Assembly: GCA_002748575.1 (NCBI GenBank)
Contig: PDSR01000083.1
Location: 1-37,855 of the forward strand
Source of the DNA: Gammaproteobacteria bacterium
GTDB lineage: Bacteria; Pseudomonadota; Gammaproteobacteria; Pseudomonadales; Ketobacteraceae
Length of the DNA: 37,855 bases
Direction: 5' to 3'
The translations under genes and the position numbers were made by a program. Under the pieces are notes generated by a model. The model ran no database searches and was not told where the DNA came from. It worked only from the letters and a program-made list of their open reading frames with translations. Positions 15,739 to 23,924 of this stretch are shown one piece after another; positions within the stretch are counted from its first letter, which is position 1, and each line of letters opens with the position of its first letter.

Positions 15739-17412
15739 TCAGGAATTTCGTGCCAGCTTACCGCTTTGAATCAGATATTTTGAGGTGGCATTTGCCAAAG
15801 TCCGGGTAATTTTAAATTCGCTCTCTGAAAGGCTTTTGTCGGTGGCAATACCCTGATCCACGTAAAGCACAGCAACGGGCTGGCGCTGATTAAAAATCGA
15901 AGCACTAAAAAATTCATCCGCTTGCGCCACCTGCTTAAAAACACCAGGAATCAACGCGGCAATGTCAGATTTTTTTTCCGGGCGTACCCAAACGGCTTGC
16001 GGTTTGCGGATCAGCTGGGTGAAAAAATTCGCCGGTGTCAGGGCAATATTCATTTTTTTAAATGCCGGATACTGATCACAGCCCAAGGCTAAATAACCAC
16101 GCAACTGCTTTTGCTGACGCTCAAACAAAAACAACACGATGCGCTCCAGGGATGTGACATCTCGCAAAACATCTGCAGACTTTCTCAACACTTCATGCTC
16201 ATTCGAAAAAGCATGGGGCTTTGTTAACAACAAATTAATATGCTCTTTAAAAACACCTTCTTTGGCACTGTCGACAAAACCAATAACGCGATTTACCGGG
16301 TGAGACATTACCTGATCGTTCACCGATGGAGCTGCATTTTCCGGTTGTTGCCTGCTGGTTTGCCGCAGCGCTTGACCGTTTGCCAGTTTTGCTACTTCTG
16401 TGTTTAACTGTGCGGAATTAATTCTGCGCCGAATAGCCGGTTGTGGCGGCAATAATAATCTGGCAGCGGGCATTTCCACTGCAAGAAATGCCGACTGATT
16501 GGATACGCCAACAGCGGCTGTTTGGGCAATATTTCTGGCAGTTTGAATATCTACTTCCAAATAGGCTGCAACAATGGCCAATACCCGGCGTGTTTGCCGC
16601 GAATACCAGTCAATCGCTGCTTCCCTTGCCAGCCAGTTAGCCAGCGCCACAATAAAAGAACTGGTTTTTACGATGTTACCCGCTTCATCTTTATTAGGAA
16701 TTCGCGGCTCTTTTTCCCGATAGCCATCGCGGGCAACATGCGCTAGAAACTGCGCTGAAGGCAATGCCTGCTCATCCAGCGCCTGAAGAATTACCGGCGG
16801 GAACTGCCAGCGTTCGGCTAACGCTTTCACAATGGCCGATGTTGTACACCCCAGCACCGCCTTTTCGGCCTCGGTTTTGGCAATTCTTTCCTGTTTTTGC
16901 AGGGTATCAATCATGCCCATTTCCTTGTGGGCAAAATACCATAAACACCAGGCTGGCATTCCTGCCAGTTGCGCCGCCAGGCTGTGCTTATCGACCGCTG
17001 ATTGCTTTTTTACCTGATGCCAGGCATTCACCTGCGCGGCGGCATGGATGCTTTGCATAACCGCTGCCCGGTAGGCGGTTTCCCGGCTGTCAGCAGGATC
17101 ACCCGGCATGGCTTTGAACTGCTTTATCAGGCCATGTACCCGATCCTGCCCTAACAATGAAACACAATGGTGAACATCGGTTAAGGAGCCAGCCACTTTG
17201 TTTTTAAAAACACGATTCGCCTCACGAATCAGATGCAGCGTCATTATCGGGTCTTGAGCAATAATATCGGCGGCATCACTCAACGCCCATTCGCTGGCAC
17301 TGCCCATCTGATTCTTCAAGGCGACATAGGTGGGTGCCAATACCGGGATTGGGCTTTCATCCAGTAAATAAATCCAGGTATCCAAACCTTTGGGGTGAAA
17401 TTCTACCGACAT
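15739..17412 (-). CDS. HDOD domain protein with C-terminal GAF-like region
   Basis: The protein has 557 residues. The first 200 or so resemble HDOD domains, catalytically dead relatives of HD phosphohydrolases: IPVLAPTYVALKNQ, IIAQDPIMTLHLIREANR and HCVSLLGQDRVHGLIKQF. A low-complexity middle (about 325-375) follows. The last 170 residues, with EHEVLRKSADVLRDVTSLER and SIFNQRQPVAVLYVDQG, look like a GAF sensor domain. HDOD proteins act in signalling, often with c-di-GMP or chemotaxis-like systems. A similar HDOD gene stands beside rhdA-psd in Pseudomonas. The function is not known to me. The gap to rsgA (125 bp) and to rhdA (82 bp) leaves its operon membership open. Domain call for HDOD is good, for GAF moderate. 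Confidence 0.8.
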   Translation of the reverse strand: MSVEFHPKGLDTWIYLLDESPIPVLAPTYVALKNQMGSASEWALSDAADIIAQDPIMTLHLIREANRVFKNKVAGSLTDVHHCVSLLGQDRVHGLIKQFKAMPGDPADSRETAYRAAVMQSIHAAAQVNAWHQVKKQSAVDKHSLAAQLAGMPAWCLWYFAHKEMGMIDTLQKQERIAKTEAEKAVLGCTTSAIVKALAERWQFPPVILQALDEQALPSAQFLAHVARDGYREKEPRIPNKDEAGNIVKTSSFIVALANWLAREAAIDWYSRQTRRVLAIVAAYLEVDIQTARNIAQTAAVGVSNQSAFLAVEMPAARLLLPPQPAIRRRINSAQLNTEVAKLANGQALRQTSRQQPENAAPSVNDQVMSHPVNRVIGFVDSAKEGVFKEHINLLLTKPHAFSNEHEVLRKSADVLRDVTSLERIVLFLFERQQKQLRGYLALGCDQYPAFKKMNIALTPANFFTQLIRKPQAVWVRPEKKSDIAALIPGVFKQVAQADEFFSASIFNQRQPVAVLYVDQGIATDKSLSESEFKITRTLANATSKYLIQSGKLARNS

Positions 17413-17537
17413 GCAATAACCCTGAAGTACCCATGATCGTGAAAGGTTATTGTTAACTATAGCGGTTATTTTCTAATTGCAGTGTATTCAGATCATTGAT
17501 TGTACGGTGAATATCAATGGACAAATCTGGCGACCTG

Positions 17538-18557
17538 CTAATTCACCAAATCAGAATTCAGTAGGGCAAAGTAATTGGCGAAACGCCGGGATGTGACTTT
17601 TCCTTCATCTACCGCCGCTTTTAAAGCACAACCGGGTTCCTGCTGATGACGACAATCGCGGAATTTGCAATAGCCAATAAATTCCTGAAATTCCCGGTAG
17701 CCATTAATAATGTCGGATTTCTCCAGATGCCAAAGGCCAAATTCGCGGATACCGGGGGAATCTATCAAATCGCCTCCGGTGGGAAAGTGGAATAACCGTG
17801 CATTGGTGGTGGTATGTCTGCCCAGTTTTGAGCTTTCGGAAAGCTCACCCACTTTGGCATTCACCCCCGGCAGCAGTGCATTAACCAACGAGGATTTACC
17901 CACCCCCGACTGCCCGACAAACGCACTCACCTTATGATCCAGATGTTGTTGCAGCGCCACCAGACCTTTGTTTTCGGTGGCCGATGAAGTCAGCACCTGA
18001 TAGCCAATAGACTGGTAAACCTTGAGCATATCTTCAATAGGTTTTTGGTTTTCTTCCGTCAGCAGATCAGTTTTATTGAGCAGAATTTTAACGTCGATCC
18101 CCTGCAATTCAGCGGCCACCAGATACCGATCAATCAACAGGCTCGACGGTGTTGGCCAGGGAGTGACCACCAGCACAATAAAATCAATATTGGAGGCAAC
18201 CGGCTTTAACTGGCCACGCACATCCGGGCGACTTAATAATGATGATCTGGGCAGCACGGCCTCAATCATGCCCTGGCCGGATTTGCCCTGGCGCCAAACC
18301 ACCCGATCCCCGGTAACAATAGCGCCCAGATTCGCACGAAAATGGCACTGCATACAGGTGCCGGTTGCTTCACCCTGCGCGTTAAGTTCTTCCACTTCAA
18401 CCAGCTTACCAAAGTGACTCACCACGCACCCGGACAACTCTGGCCCCAGTTCCGCATCTTCAATAGCCTGGGCTTTACGATGAACACGCCGGGCTTTTTC
18501 TTCCTGTATTTTCTGCACCCGCCACATCTGTTTGCGAGTCAGTTTTCTTTTCGACAT
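17538..18557 (-). CDS. rsgA: Small-subunit maturation GTPase RsgA (YjeQ)
   Basis: The 339-residue circularly permuted GTPase helps the 30S subunit through its last maturation step. After a basic N-terminus (MSKRKLTRKQMWRVQKIQEE) and an OB fold comes the permuted G domain: G4 NKTDLL first, then G1 GQSGVGKSSLVNALLP, then G3 DSPGIREFGL. The zinc finger CKFRDCRHQQEPGCALKAAV ends the protein, with the usual Cys-Cys-His-Cys spacing. It is divergent from orn over 121 AT-rich bases, the same pair as in Pseudomonas and E. coli. Nothing is missing. Confidence 0.97.
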   Translation of the reverse strand: MSKRKLTRKQMWRVQKIQEEKARRVHRKAQAIEDAELGPELSGCVVSHFGKLVEVEELNAQGEATGTCMQCHFRANLGAIVTGDRVVWRQGKSGQGMIEAVLPRSSLLSRPDVRGQLKPVASNIDFIVLVVTPWPTPSSLLIDRYLVAAELQGIDVKILLNKTDLLTEENQKPIEDMLKVYQSIGYQVLTSSATENKGLVALQQHLDHKVSAFVGQSGVGKSSLVNALLPGVNAKVGELSESSKLGRHTTTNARLFHFPTGGDLIDSPGIREFGLWHLEKSDIINGYREFQEFIGYCKFRDCRHQQEPGCALKAAVDEGKVTSRRFANYFALLNSDLVN

Positions 18558-18678
18558 CTTTTCTTCATCAACATAAAAAACGACTAAATTCGTGTAATTG
18601 GTGTCGCTGGTTTATTATTAACAATCAACATTAAAACAAAAGCTTATATTAAAAGATTTGAATTAAAAGGTTTGGATT

Positions 18679-19230
18679 ATGAGCGATCGCAAAAGCAATC
18701 TTATTTGGATTGATCTGGAAATGACAGGACTAAATCCTGATACGGATGTCATTATTGAAATTGCCACGCTGGTGACTGATGCCCATTTGAATGTGATCGC
18801 CGAAGGCCCCACCCTTGCAGTTCATCAATCCGATGAGCGATTAAATGCCATGGACGAATGGTGTACCCGCCAACATGGCAAATCCGGGCTGACCCAGCGG
18901 GTCAAAGACAGCACCGTGAACGAAGCGCAAGCAGAAGCACGCACCATCGAATTTTTAATGCAGCATGTCGACAAAAACACCTCCCCCATGTGCGGCAACA
19001 GCATTTGTCAGGATCGACGCTTTCTGTATCGTTATATGCCGACGCTGGAAGCATTCTTTCATTATCGCAATCTGGATGTCAGCACCTTGAAAGAACTGGC
19101 TCGCCGCTGGAAACCCAGCGCCATGAGCGGCTTTAAAAAACAGGCAACCCACCTGGCCATGGAAGACATCAAAGATTCCATTGCCGAGCTGCAACACTAT
19201 CGGGAAACTTTTATTCAATCAGGCGATTAA
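18679..19230 (+). CDS. orn: Oligoribonuclease Orn
   Basis: The 183-residue DEDDh 3'-5' exoribonuclease degrades di- to pentaribonucleotides. It is essential in many gammaproteobacteria and also clears pGpG, the breakdown product of c-di-GMP, which ties it to the signalling genes nearby. The motifs are [20 protein letters not shown] (Exo I, Asp and Glu), [15 protein letters not shown] (Exo II, Asp) and [14 protein letters not shown] (Exo III, His and Asp). AAGG stands eight bases before the ATG. It converges on epmA with only four bases between the stops, so no independent terminator can fit there. Confidence 0.98.
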   Translation: MSDRKSNLIWIDLEMTGLNPDTDVIIEIATLVTDAHLNVIAEGPTLAVHQSDERLNAMDEWCTRQHGKSGLTQRVKDSTVNEAQAEARTIEFLMQHVDKNTSPMCGNSICQDRRFLYRYMPTLEAFFHYRNLDVSTLKELARRWKPSAMSGFKKQATHLAMEDIKDSIAELQHYRETFIQSGD

Positions 19231-19234
19231 CCTG

Positions 19235-20188
19235 TCAGGCATCGGGAAACGGAAAGCTGATCACATCGCAGATAGAATCCTTTCCTGATGCCAGCATCAA
19301 CAGGCGATCCAAACCCAGAGCCACACCGGCACAATCCGGTATCCCCCTGGCCATTGCCTGCAATAGATGCTCCGGCATGGGCAGCTCCGCCAGGCCAAGT
19401 GCTTTTCGCTGCTGATTATCCATGTTAAAGCGGTTGCGCTGTTCTACCGGATCGGTTAATTCCTGATACCCATTGGCAAGCTCAATGCCATCCACATAAA
19501 GCTCAAAACGCTGCGCCACCCAATTACCCAGATGATCCTGTGCTTTTTGTGCCAACGCCGCCTGTTCAGCCGGAAAATCCACCACCAGGGTTAACCCTTT
19601 CGCCATGGCCGGCTCCACCAACTGCGACATCAGCAAATCCAGCCACCCTGAACGATCCAGATCAGGCAGATCCCCTTTAAGGTGTCGGGCAGCAACCGTC
19701 GCCAGCTGCTCAGCACTGGCCAAAAACGGGTCAACACCCACCACCTGCAAAAACAGCTCCCGATACGTACAGCTTGCGTTAACCTGCCAGCTGTTACCAA
19801 ACAACTGCGCCACCTTTATCACCAGCGCCACCACTTCACGCGCCAACTGCTCGCTGCTCCAGCCAACGCGATACCATTCCAACAGGGAAAACTCGGGATT
19901 ATGGTGCCGGCCCACTTCATCGACACGGAAAGATTTACAGATTTGATAGATAGAACCGGAACCCGATGCCAGCAGCCGCTTCATCGGAAATTCCGGGGAT
20001 GTTTGCAGATACCGCTGCTCACCAGCAACGGGCACCGTAAAGCTGCCAAGGTGCGGGTCCATTGCCGTTGAAGAACACAGCAGCGGGGTTTCCACCTCCA
20101 ACACGCCCTGCTCGGCAAAATGCTGGCGAATACACGCCAGCATTTGGGCACGCGCTTTAAGTGCTGCTATGGGGGCTTTGGGATTCAA
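19235..20188 (-). CDS. epmA: EF-P--(R)-beta-lysine ligase EpmA (GenX/PoxA)
   Basis: The 317-residue class II lysyl-tRNA synthetase paralogue lacks the anticodon-binding domain. It activates (R)-beta-lysine and attaches it to EF-P. Motif 2 is YQICKSFRVDEVGRHHNPEF and motif 3 is GVALGLDRLLMLAS. FTVPVAGEQRYLQTSPEFPM is also family-typical. The start must be a TTG at 20188, because a stop lies nine codons upstream and the first in-frame ATG (Met16) would cut the conserved N-terminal helix. No Shine-Dalgarno sequence is visible, so expression may be weak or coupled to efp, which ends 42 bp upstream on the same strand. Confidence 0.95.
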   Translation of the reverse strand: MNPKAPIAALKARAQMLACIRQHFAEQGVLEVETPLLCSSTAMDPHLGSFTVPVAGEQRYLQTSPEFPMKRLLASGSGSIYQICKSFRVDEVGRHHNPEFSLLEWYRVGWSSEQLAREVVALVIKVAQLFGNSWQVNASCTYRELFLQVVGVDPFLASAEQLATVAARHLKGDLPDLDRSGWLDLLMSQLVEPAMAKGLTLVVDFPAEQAALAQKAQDHLGNWVAQRFELYVDGIELANGYQELTDPVEQRNRFNMDNQQRKALGLAELPMPEHLLQAMARGIPDCAGVALGLDRLLMLASGKDSICDVISFPFPDA

Positions 20189-20198
20189 GTGACTATTA

Positions 20199-20239
20199 CG
20201 GCTAAACGACTGCGGCTATAACGACACCGGCTATACGCG
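20199..20239. repeat. Three imperfect 14-15 bp tandem units between efp and epmA
   Basis: On the plus strand the units CGGCTAAACGACTG, CGGCTATAACGACAC and CGGCTATACGCG follow one another directly from 20199, 20213 and 20228. The last unit includes the efp stop codon. The spacer appears to have grown by local duplication. No function is suggested by the sequence. Confidence 0.6.
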
Positions 20240-20794
20240 GTTCATATACTCGCCTTTGCGGGTATCAATCTTCAGCACATCACCAATATTCACAAACAAA
20301 GGCACACGCACCACTGCGCCGGTGCTTAAAGTCGCCGGTTTAACACCACCTGTGGCGGTATCGCCTTTCAAGCCCGGATCTGTTTCGGTTACTTCCAGCT
20401 CCACAAAGTTGGGCGGCGTTATCGACAAAGGCTCGCCGTTATAAAGAGTAACGGTGCAAATATCTTCTTCTTTCAACCATTTTTTGTTATCACCCACGGC
20501 TTTTTCGTCGGCGGCCTTTTGCTCAAAGGTATCAGGGTCCATAAAATGCCAGAACTCACCGTCGGTATACAGGTACTGCATATCGGTATCCAGCACATCG
20601 GCGCCTTCCAGGGATTCGCCCGATTTAAAAGTACGCTCCCAAACCTTGCCACTTTTAAGGTTACGCAGTTTAACCCGGTTAAACGCCTGGCCTTTACCCG
20701 GCTTAACGAACTCGTTCTCGATAATGGAGCATGGATCTCCATCTAACATCACTTTAAGACCTGAACGGAATTCGTTGGTAGAATAGTTGCCCAT
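20231..20794 (-). CDS. efp: Translation elongation factor P
   Basis: The 187-residue EF-P relieves ribosomes stalled at consecutive prolines. The KOW-like domain I has [19 protein letters not shown], in which Lys34 (PGKGQ) is the residue that EpmB/EpmA modify with beta-lysine. Two OB domains follow, with the signature [20 protein letters not shown]. Because epmA and epmB flank the gene, the Lys34 modification route is clear, as against the Arg32 rhamnosylation used by Pseudomonas. It is divergent from epmB and upstream of epmA. A C-terminal MNRV ends it, shortly before the repeat-containing spacer. Confidence 0.98.
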   Translation of the reverse strand: MGNYSTNEFRSGLKVMLDGDPCSIIENEFVKPGKGQAFNRVKLRNLKSGKVWERTFKSGESLEGADVLDTDMQYLYTDGEFWHFMDPDTFEQKAADEKAVGDNKKWLKEEDICTVTLYNGEPLSITPPNFVELEVTETDPGLKGDTATGGVKPATLSTGAVVRVPLFVNIGDVLKIDTRKGEYMNRV

Positions 20795-20809
20795 GAAAAT
20801 TTCCCACTA

Positions 20810-20838
20810 ATTATGACTGATGGCTCAAAAAGGCCCAA
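20810..20838 (-). promoter_or_regulatory. Candidate efp promoter overlapping epmB start
   Basis: On the minus strand TTGGGC (20838-20833), 17 bases and CATAAT (20815-20810) stand 16 bases before the efp start. The -10 matches five of six consensus bases, the -35 only three. The element would overlap the ribosome site and start codon of the divergent epmB, so the two genes would compete for the same DNA. Confidence 0.35.
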
Positions 20839-21866
20839 TGATAACCCGAACCGCACCCACTTGGCACACCCAAGATTGGCAAAATCAGCTTTCCAATGCG
20901 ATTTCCAGCGTGGCAGAGCTGCTTGAACTGGCTGATTTGAACAGCCAGGATCTGCCCGCGCAGTTAAAAGCCCATCAGGATTTCCCCGTTAAAGTGCCTA
21001 GGGCATTTGCCCGCAAAATTGAAAAAGGTAATCCCCGTGATCCGCTACTGCTTCAGGTATTGCCGACACACCAGGAACTTAACACCGTACCCGGATTTGG
21101 CAACGACCCGCTACAAGAGGCTCAATTCACCCCGGTGCCCGGCCTGATCCACAAATATCGCGGCCGGGTGCTGCTCACCACCAGCACCACTTGCGCCATT
21201 AATTGCCGCTACTGTTTTCGCCGCCATTTTCCCTACAGCGAACACCGCATCAGCCAATCACAAATGGATCGGATTCTGGAATACCTACGGCAAGATCCAT
21301 CGATCAATGAAATTATCTTCAGTGGTGGCGATCCGCTGGCCACCAGCAATACCCGCTTCGGCCAATGGGTTCAGCAACTGGAAGCCGTGCCGCATATCAA
21401 GCGCCTGCGAGTGCATACCCGGCTACCGGTGATGATTCCCGAACGGATCGACAGTCAATTACTGAATATCATTGATAACAGCCGCTGCCAGTGGGTGTTC
21501 GTTGTGCACTGCAACCACCACAATGAACTGGATACCGCATTCCACCAGGCCATAAAGCTGCTGCAGGTGCGCAATGTTCAACTGCTGAATCAAAGTGTGT
21601 TACTTAAAGGGGTGAACGATAACGCCTGTATCCTGGCGGCGTTATCAGAAACATTATTTCAAATGCAGGTACTGCCCTATTACCTGCACCTGCTTGATCC
21701 GGTTGCCGGTGCAGCCCATTTTGATATCAGTGAAACCCGGGCTCAAAGCATTTACCAGGAACTGCTTGGCCTGTTGCCCGGTTATCTGGTGCCAACAATG
21801 GTACGGGAAACCCCGCAAGCTCTTTCAAAAACACCGATATGCCCAGAAAAACAGAATGTTAGCTAA
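20838..21866 (+). CDS. epmB: EF-P (L)-lysine 2,3-aminomutase EpmB
   Basis: This radical-SAM enzyme of about 342 residues converts lysine to (R)-beta-lysine for EF-P. The cluster motif CAINCRYCFRRHFPY has the CxxxCxxC spacing. IIFSGGDPLATSN and RVHTRLPVMIPERI are shared with lysine 2,3-aminomutases. Unlike clostridial KamA it lacks the long multimerising C-terminus. The frame opens at 20820, but the ATG at 20838 has AAAAAGG five bases upstream and I prefer it. Divergent from efp across 43 bp. With efp and epmA it makes a complete modification module; EpmC, the hydroxylase, is not in the window. Confidence 0.95.
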   Translation: MITRTAPTWHTQDWQNQLSNAISSVAELLELADLNSQDLPAQLKAHQDFPVKVPRAFARKIEKGNPRDPLLLQVLPTHQELNTVPGFGNDPLQEAQFTPVPGLIHKYRGRVLLTTSTTCAINCRYCFRRHFPYSEHRISQSQMDRILEYLRQDPSINEIIFSGGDPLATSNTRFGQWVQQLEAVPHIKRLRVHTRLPVMIPERIDSQLLNIIDNSRCQWVFVVHCNHHNELDTAFHQAIKLLQVRNVQLLNQSVLLKGVNDNACILAALSETLFQMQVLPYYLHLLDPVAGAAHFDISETRAQSIYQELLGLLPGYLVPTMVRETPQALSKTPICPEKQNVS

Positions 21867-21892
21867 CCCAATAGAATAATTAGCAACATTCC

Positions 21893-21920
21893 CTGCCGCT
21901 TTTTAAATGTTGCCTATACT
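21893..21920 (+). promoter_or_regulatory. Candidate promoter before the 620-residue PilZ-like gene
   Basis: TATACT at 21915-21920 is a good -10. CTGCCG at 21893-21898, 16 bases upstream, is a poor -35. The spacing to the AGGAG ribosome site and start is reasonable, about 37 bases from the -10 to the start codon. Confidence 0.35.
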
Positions 21921-21959
21921 ATCTAAATAAGGTTCAAAAAGCAGGAGTCGGGTATATTG

Positions 21960-23822
21960 ATGTTAAGTCAGGCGGGACAGTTGCGCTTGAAGATTCCTCC
22001 GCATGATCTGGAGATGCTTTCTTTTGCGATCGCCAACCCCAGAAAAATTAAGGAGTGGGCTGATGCTTTGCCACGCATGAACATTGGTGAATGCGCCAGG
22101 CAACTGTACACAGCGATTCAGGAAATCAATCGTTTCAAGACGGATTCGGACACTCGTTTTGCAATGCTGGAAGCGCTGCGAGGCCCGATTCATTATGTGT
22201 GCGAAAGCCTCAGTAGTCACTATCTGAACAGATCTATTATATTACCCGCCAAAGAAGCAAAAATTGCCAGCCTGGCGCAGGCTCTGCAGAACCATTTATC
22301 TATTGGTTACAAGTCGGTGGTGGCACAACAGTTACCGCGACTAAAAATATACGATAAAGATGCACACAAACTAAGTGCCAAAGCGATTCACCGCGCATAC
22401 ACTGAAAAGGCGCACGTGCTGCTGCGCAGCTTGCAGCTATATTATCCGGCACCGATTAACTTTTGGCGCGAAGCGCATTTGCTGTACGCCATTGCCGAAC
22501 GCTTCAAATTACTGCAAACAATAGAGCAGGACCCGGAGGTAAGCAACCATCCGGCGACAACCTGCCTTGATATGTACAAACGCCTTTTGTTGCTGACCAC
22601 CGCCAAGCCTAACCAGTTGCGCCAGCACCAGATAAAACAGGTGTACGATGCCACAGCACAATGGGTTAAGTTCACCGAGTTATCAACGGATTCAGAGCCA
22701 AACGGGCTGTTCGCTATTGATTTGATCAGCGACACCCCGCCTATTTATAACGCTTTGATGAGACACCCCGATCATACCCCCGATAATGTGAATGTACGCT
22801 TTTTTGATGCCGCCACCATATCGGATCACTTGAGGGTGCAATTACAGCTGCCCGAAGATCAACAACACCCTGTTGCCGACTTTGCCATTCCCGAAGACAT
22901 GGGCAAGGATGTTATCAGGTTATTAATTCAAGCGTGGGGAACATTAACCGAACGCGCCTTTTCCCGCATCAAAGAAGCGGGGCAATTAAAGGTATGTGTA
23001 GGACTGAGTGCCACCCATTATTTTGTCTCCGGTAAAGCTGATTTCAACGCCATGATTCACGATGCCGAGAATTCGGGGGTTATGGGCGTTGATTTCGACA
23101 ATCAGTTTACTCATGTCGGGCCAACTCACCGTAGAGATATCATTGAAAAAGGCGATGTATGGGGGCTGCAGGTAAATGCCGACAACAACGCGCTGGATTC
23201 AAAACAACATGCTATTGAAGAGGAAATAGCCAAATTCTCAGGGCAGGCAACACCAGGAAAACCCGACAAATACCCCAGCTACATCTGCAATATTGTCAAC
23301 ACCAGCCCCGGTGGTTATTGCCTTTCCTGGACACAAGACGCACCACCCCAGGTAAAAACCGGTGAGATTATCGGCTTGCAGGAAACACCCAGTGCTCAAT
23401 GGAGTATTGGTGTTATTCGCTGGGTAAAACAATTCAAAAATGAAGGCGCGAGAATGGGTATAGAACTGCTCGCCCCCAAAGCGCAGGCGTGCGGCTCTCA
23501 GGCCATTCACAAAAAAGGTAGCATGAGCGAATATATGCGCACACTGATTCTTCCAGAGTTAAGAGCCACCGGCCAAACCGCCACCCTGATTACGCCCAGC
23601 ATTACCTTTCATGTCGGCTATAAAGTTAACATGAACCAAAACGGCCATGTAACCAAGGCACAACTGGTTAAACAGGTGGCTTCGACAGCGAGCTTTAACC
23701 AGTTTCAATACAAGCCGCTAACGGCAACAGCATCGGGGGCTAGCCAGCAACCCACAGCAACAAACACAGGCAAAAGCAAACCGGATAACAACGACTTCGA
23801 TTCTGTCTGGTCCAGTCTTTAG
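21960..23822 (+). CDS. Uncharacterised 620-residue protein with C-terminal PilZ-like region
   Basis: I do not recognise a named function. The first 330 or so residues look helical (for example LEALRGPIHYVCESLSSHYL), with no membrane segments or signal peptide, so it should be cytoplasmic. The segment from about 440 to 520 reads like a PilZ barrel: YICNIVNTSPGGYCLSW contains NxSxxG (447-452), followed by strands such as GEIIGLQE and WSIGVIRWVKQF and by ARMGIELLAP. The RxxxR motif that normally precedes this barrel and holds c-di-GMP is absent. It stands 102 bp before fimX on the same strand; I recall a similar large gene next to fimX in Pseudomonas (PA4958). AGGAG stands 12 bases before the ATG, with a TTG just ahead (21957) as alternative start. 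A role with FimX in pilus control is inferred. Confidence 0.75.
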   Translation: MLSQAGQLRLKIPPHDLEMLSFAIANPRKIKEWADALPRMNIGECARQLYTAIQEINRFKTDSDTRFAMLEALRGPIHYVCESLSSHYLNRSIILPAKEAKIASLAQALQNHLSIGYKSVVAQQLPRLKIYDKDAHKLSAKAIHRAYTEKAHVLLRSLQLYYPAPINFWREAHLLYAIAERFKLLQTIEQDPEVSNHPATTCLDMYKRLLLLTTAKPNQLRQHQIKQVYDATAQWVKFTELSTDSEPNGLFAIDLISDTPPIYNALMRHPDHTPDNVNVRFFDAATISDHLRVQLQLPEDQQHPVADFAIPEDMGKDVIRLLIQAWGTLTERAFSRIKEAGQLKVCVGLSATHYFVSGKADFNAMIHDAENSGVMGVDFDNQFTHVGPTHRRDIIEKGDVWGLQVNADNNALDSKQHAIEEEIAKFSGQATPGKPDKYPSYICNIVNTSPGGYCLSWTQDAPPQVKTGEIIGLQETPSAQWSIGVIRWVKQFKNEGARMGIELLAPKAQACGSQAIHKKGSMSEYMRTLILPELRATGQTATLITPSITFHVGYKVNMNQNGHVTKAQLVKQVASTASFNQFQYKPLTATASGASQQPTATNTGKSKPDNNDFDSVWSSL

Positions 23823-23865
23823 GGTTTGAGCCAGCGATAGAAACTAAGGGATTCTAATCTTTTTA

Positions 23866-23895
23866 GGTTTGCTTATAATGAAATATAAGCAAACC
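23866..23895 (+). promoter_or_regulatory. Perfect 12-bp palindrome over the fimX -10 (operator candidate)
   Basis: GGTTTGCTTATA (23866-23877) and its exact complement TATAAGCAAACC (23884-23895) flank six bases. A consensus TATAAT (23874-23879) lies within it, 45 bases before the fimX ATG, so the palindrome would cover a -10 element. There is no T run after the stem on either strand, which speaks against a terminator. No strong -35 is visible, so the promoter may need an activator or be weak. Confidence 0.5.
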
Positions 23896-23924
23896 GTTCA
23901 GCAGCTAACAAAACGTAGATACCA

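Noticed and set aside
17413..17537. Missing motAB genes between the HDOD gene and rsgA
   Set aside because: The 125-bp gap holds no remnant; absence compared with Pseudomonas is not by itself evidence of deletion.
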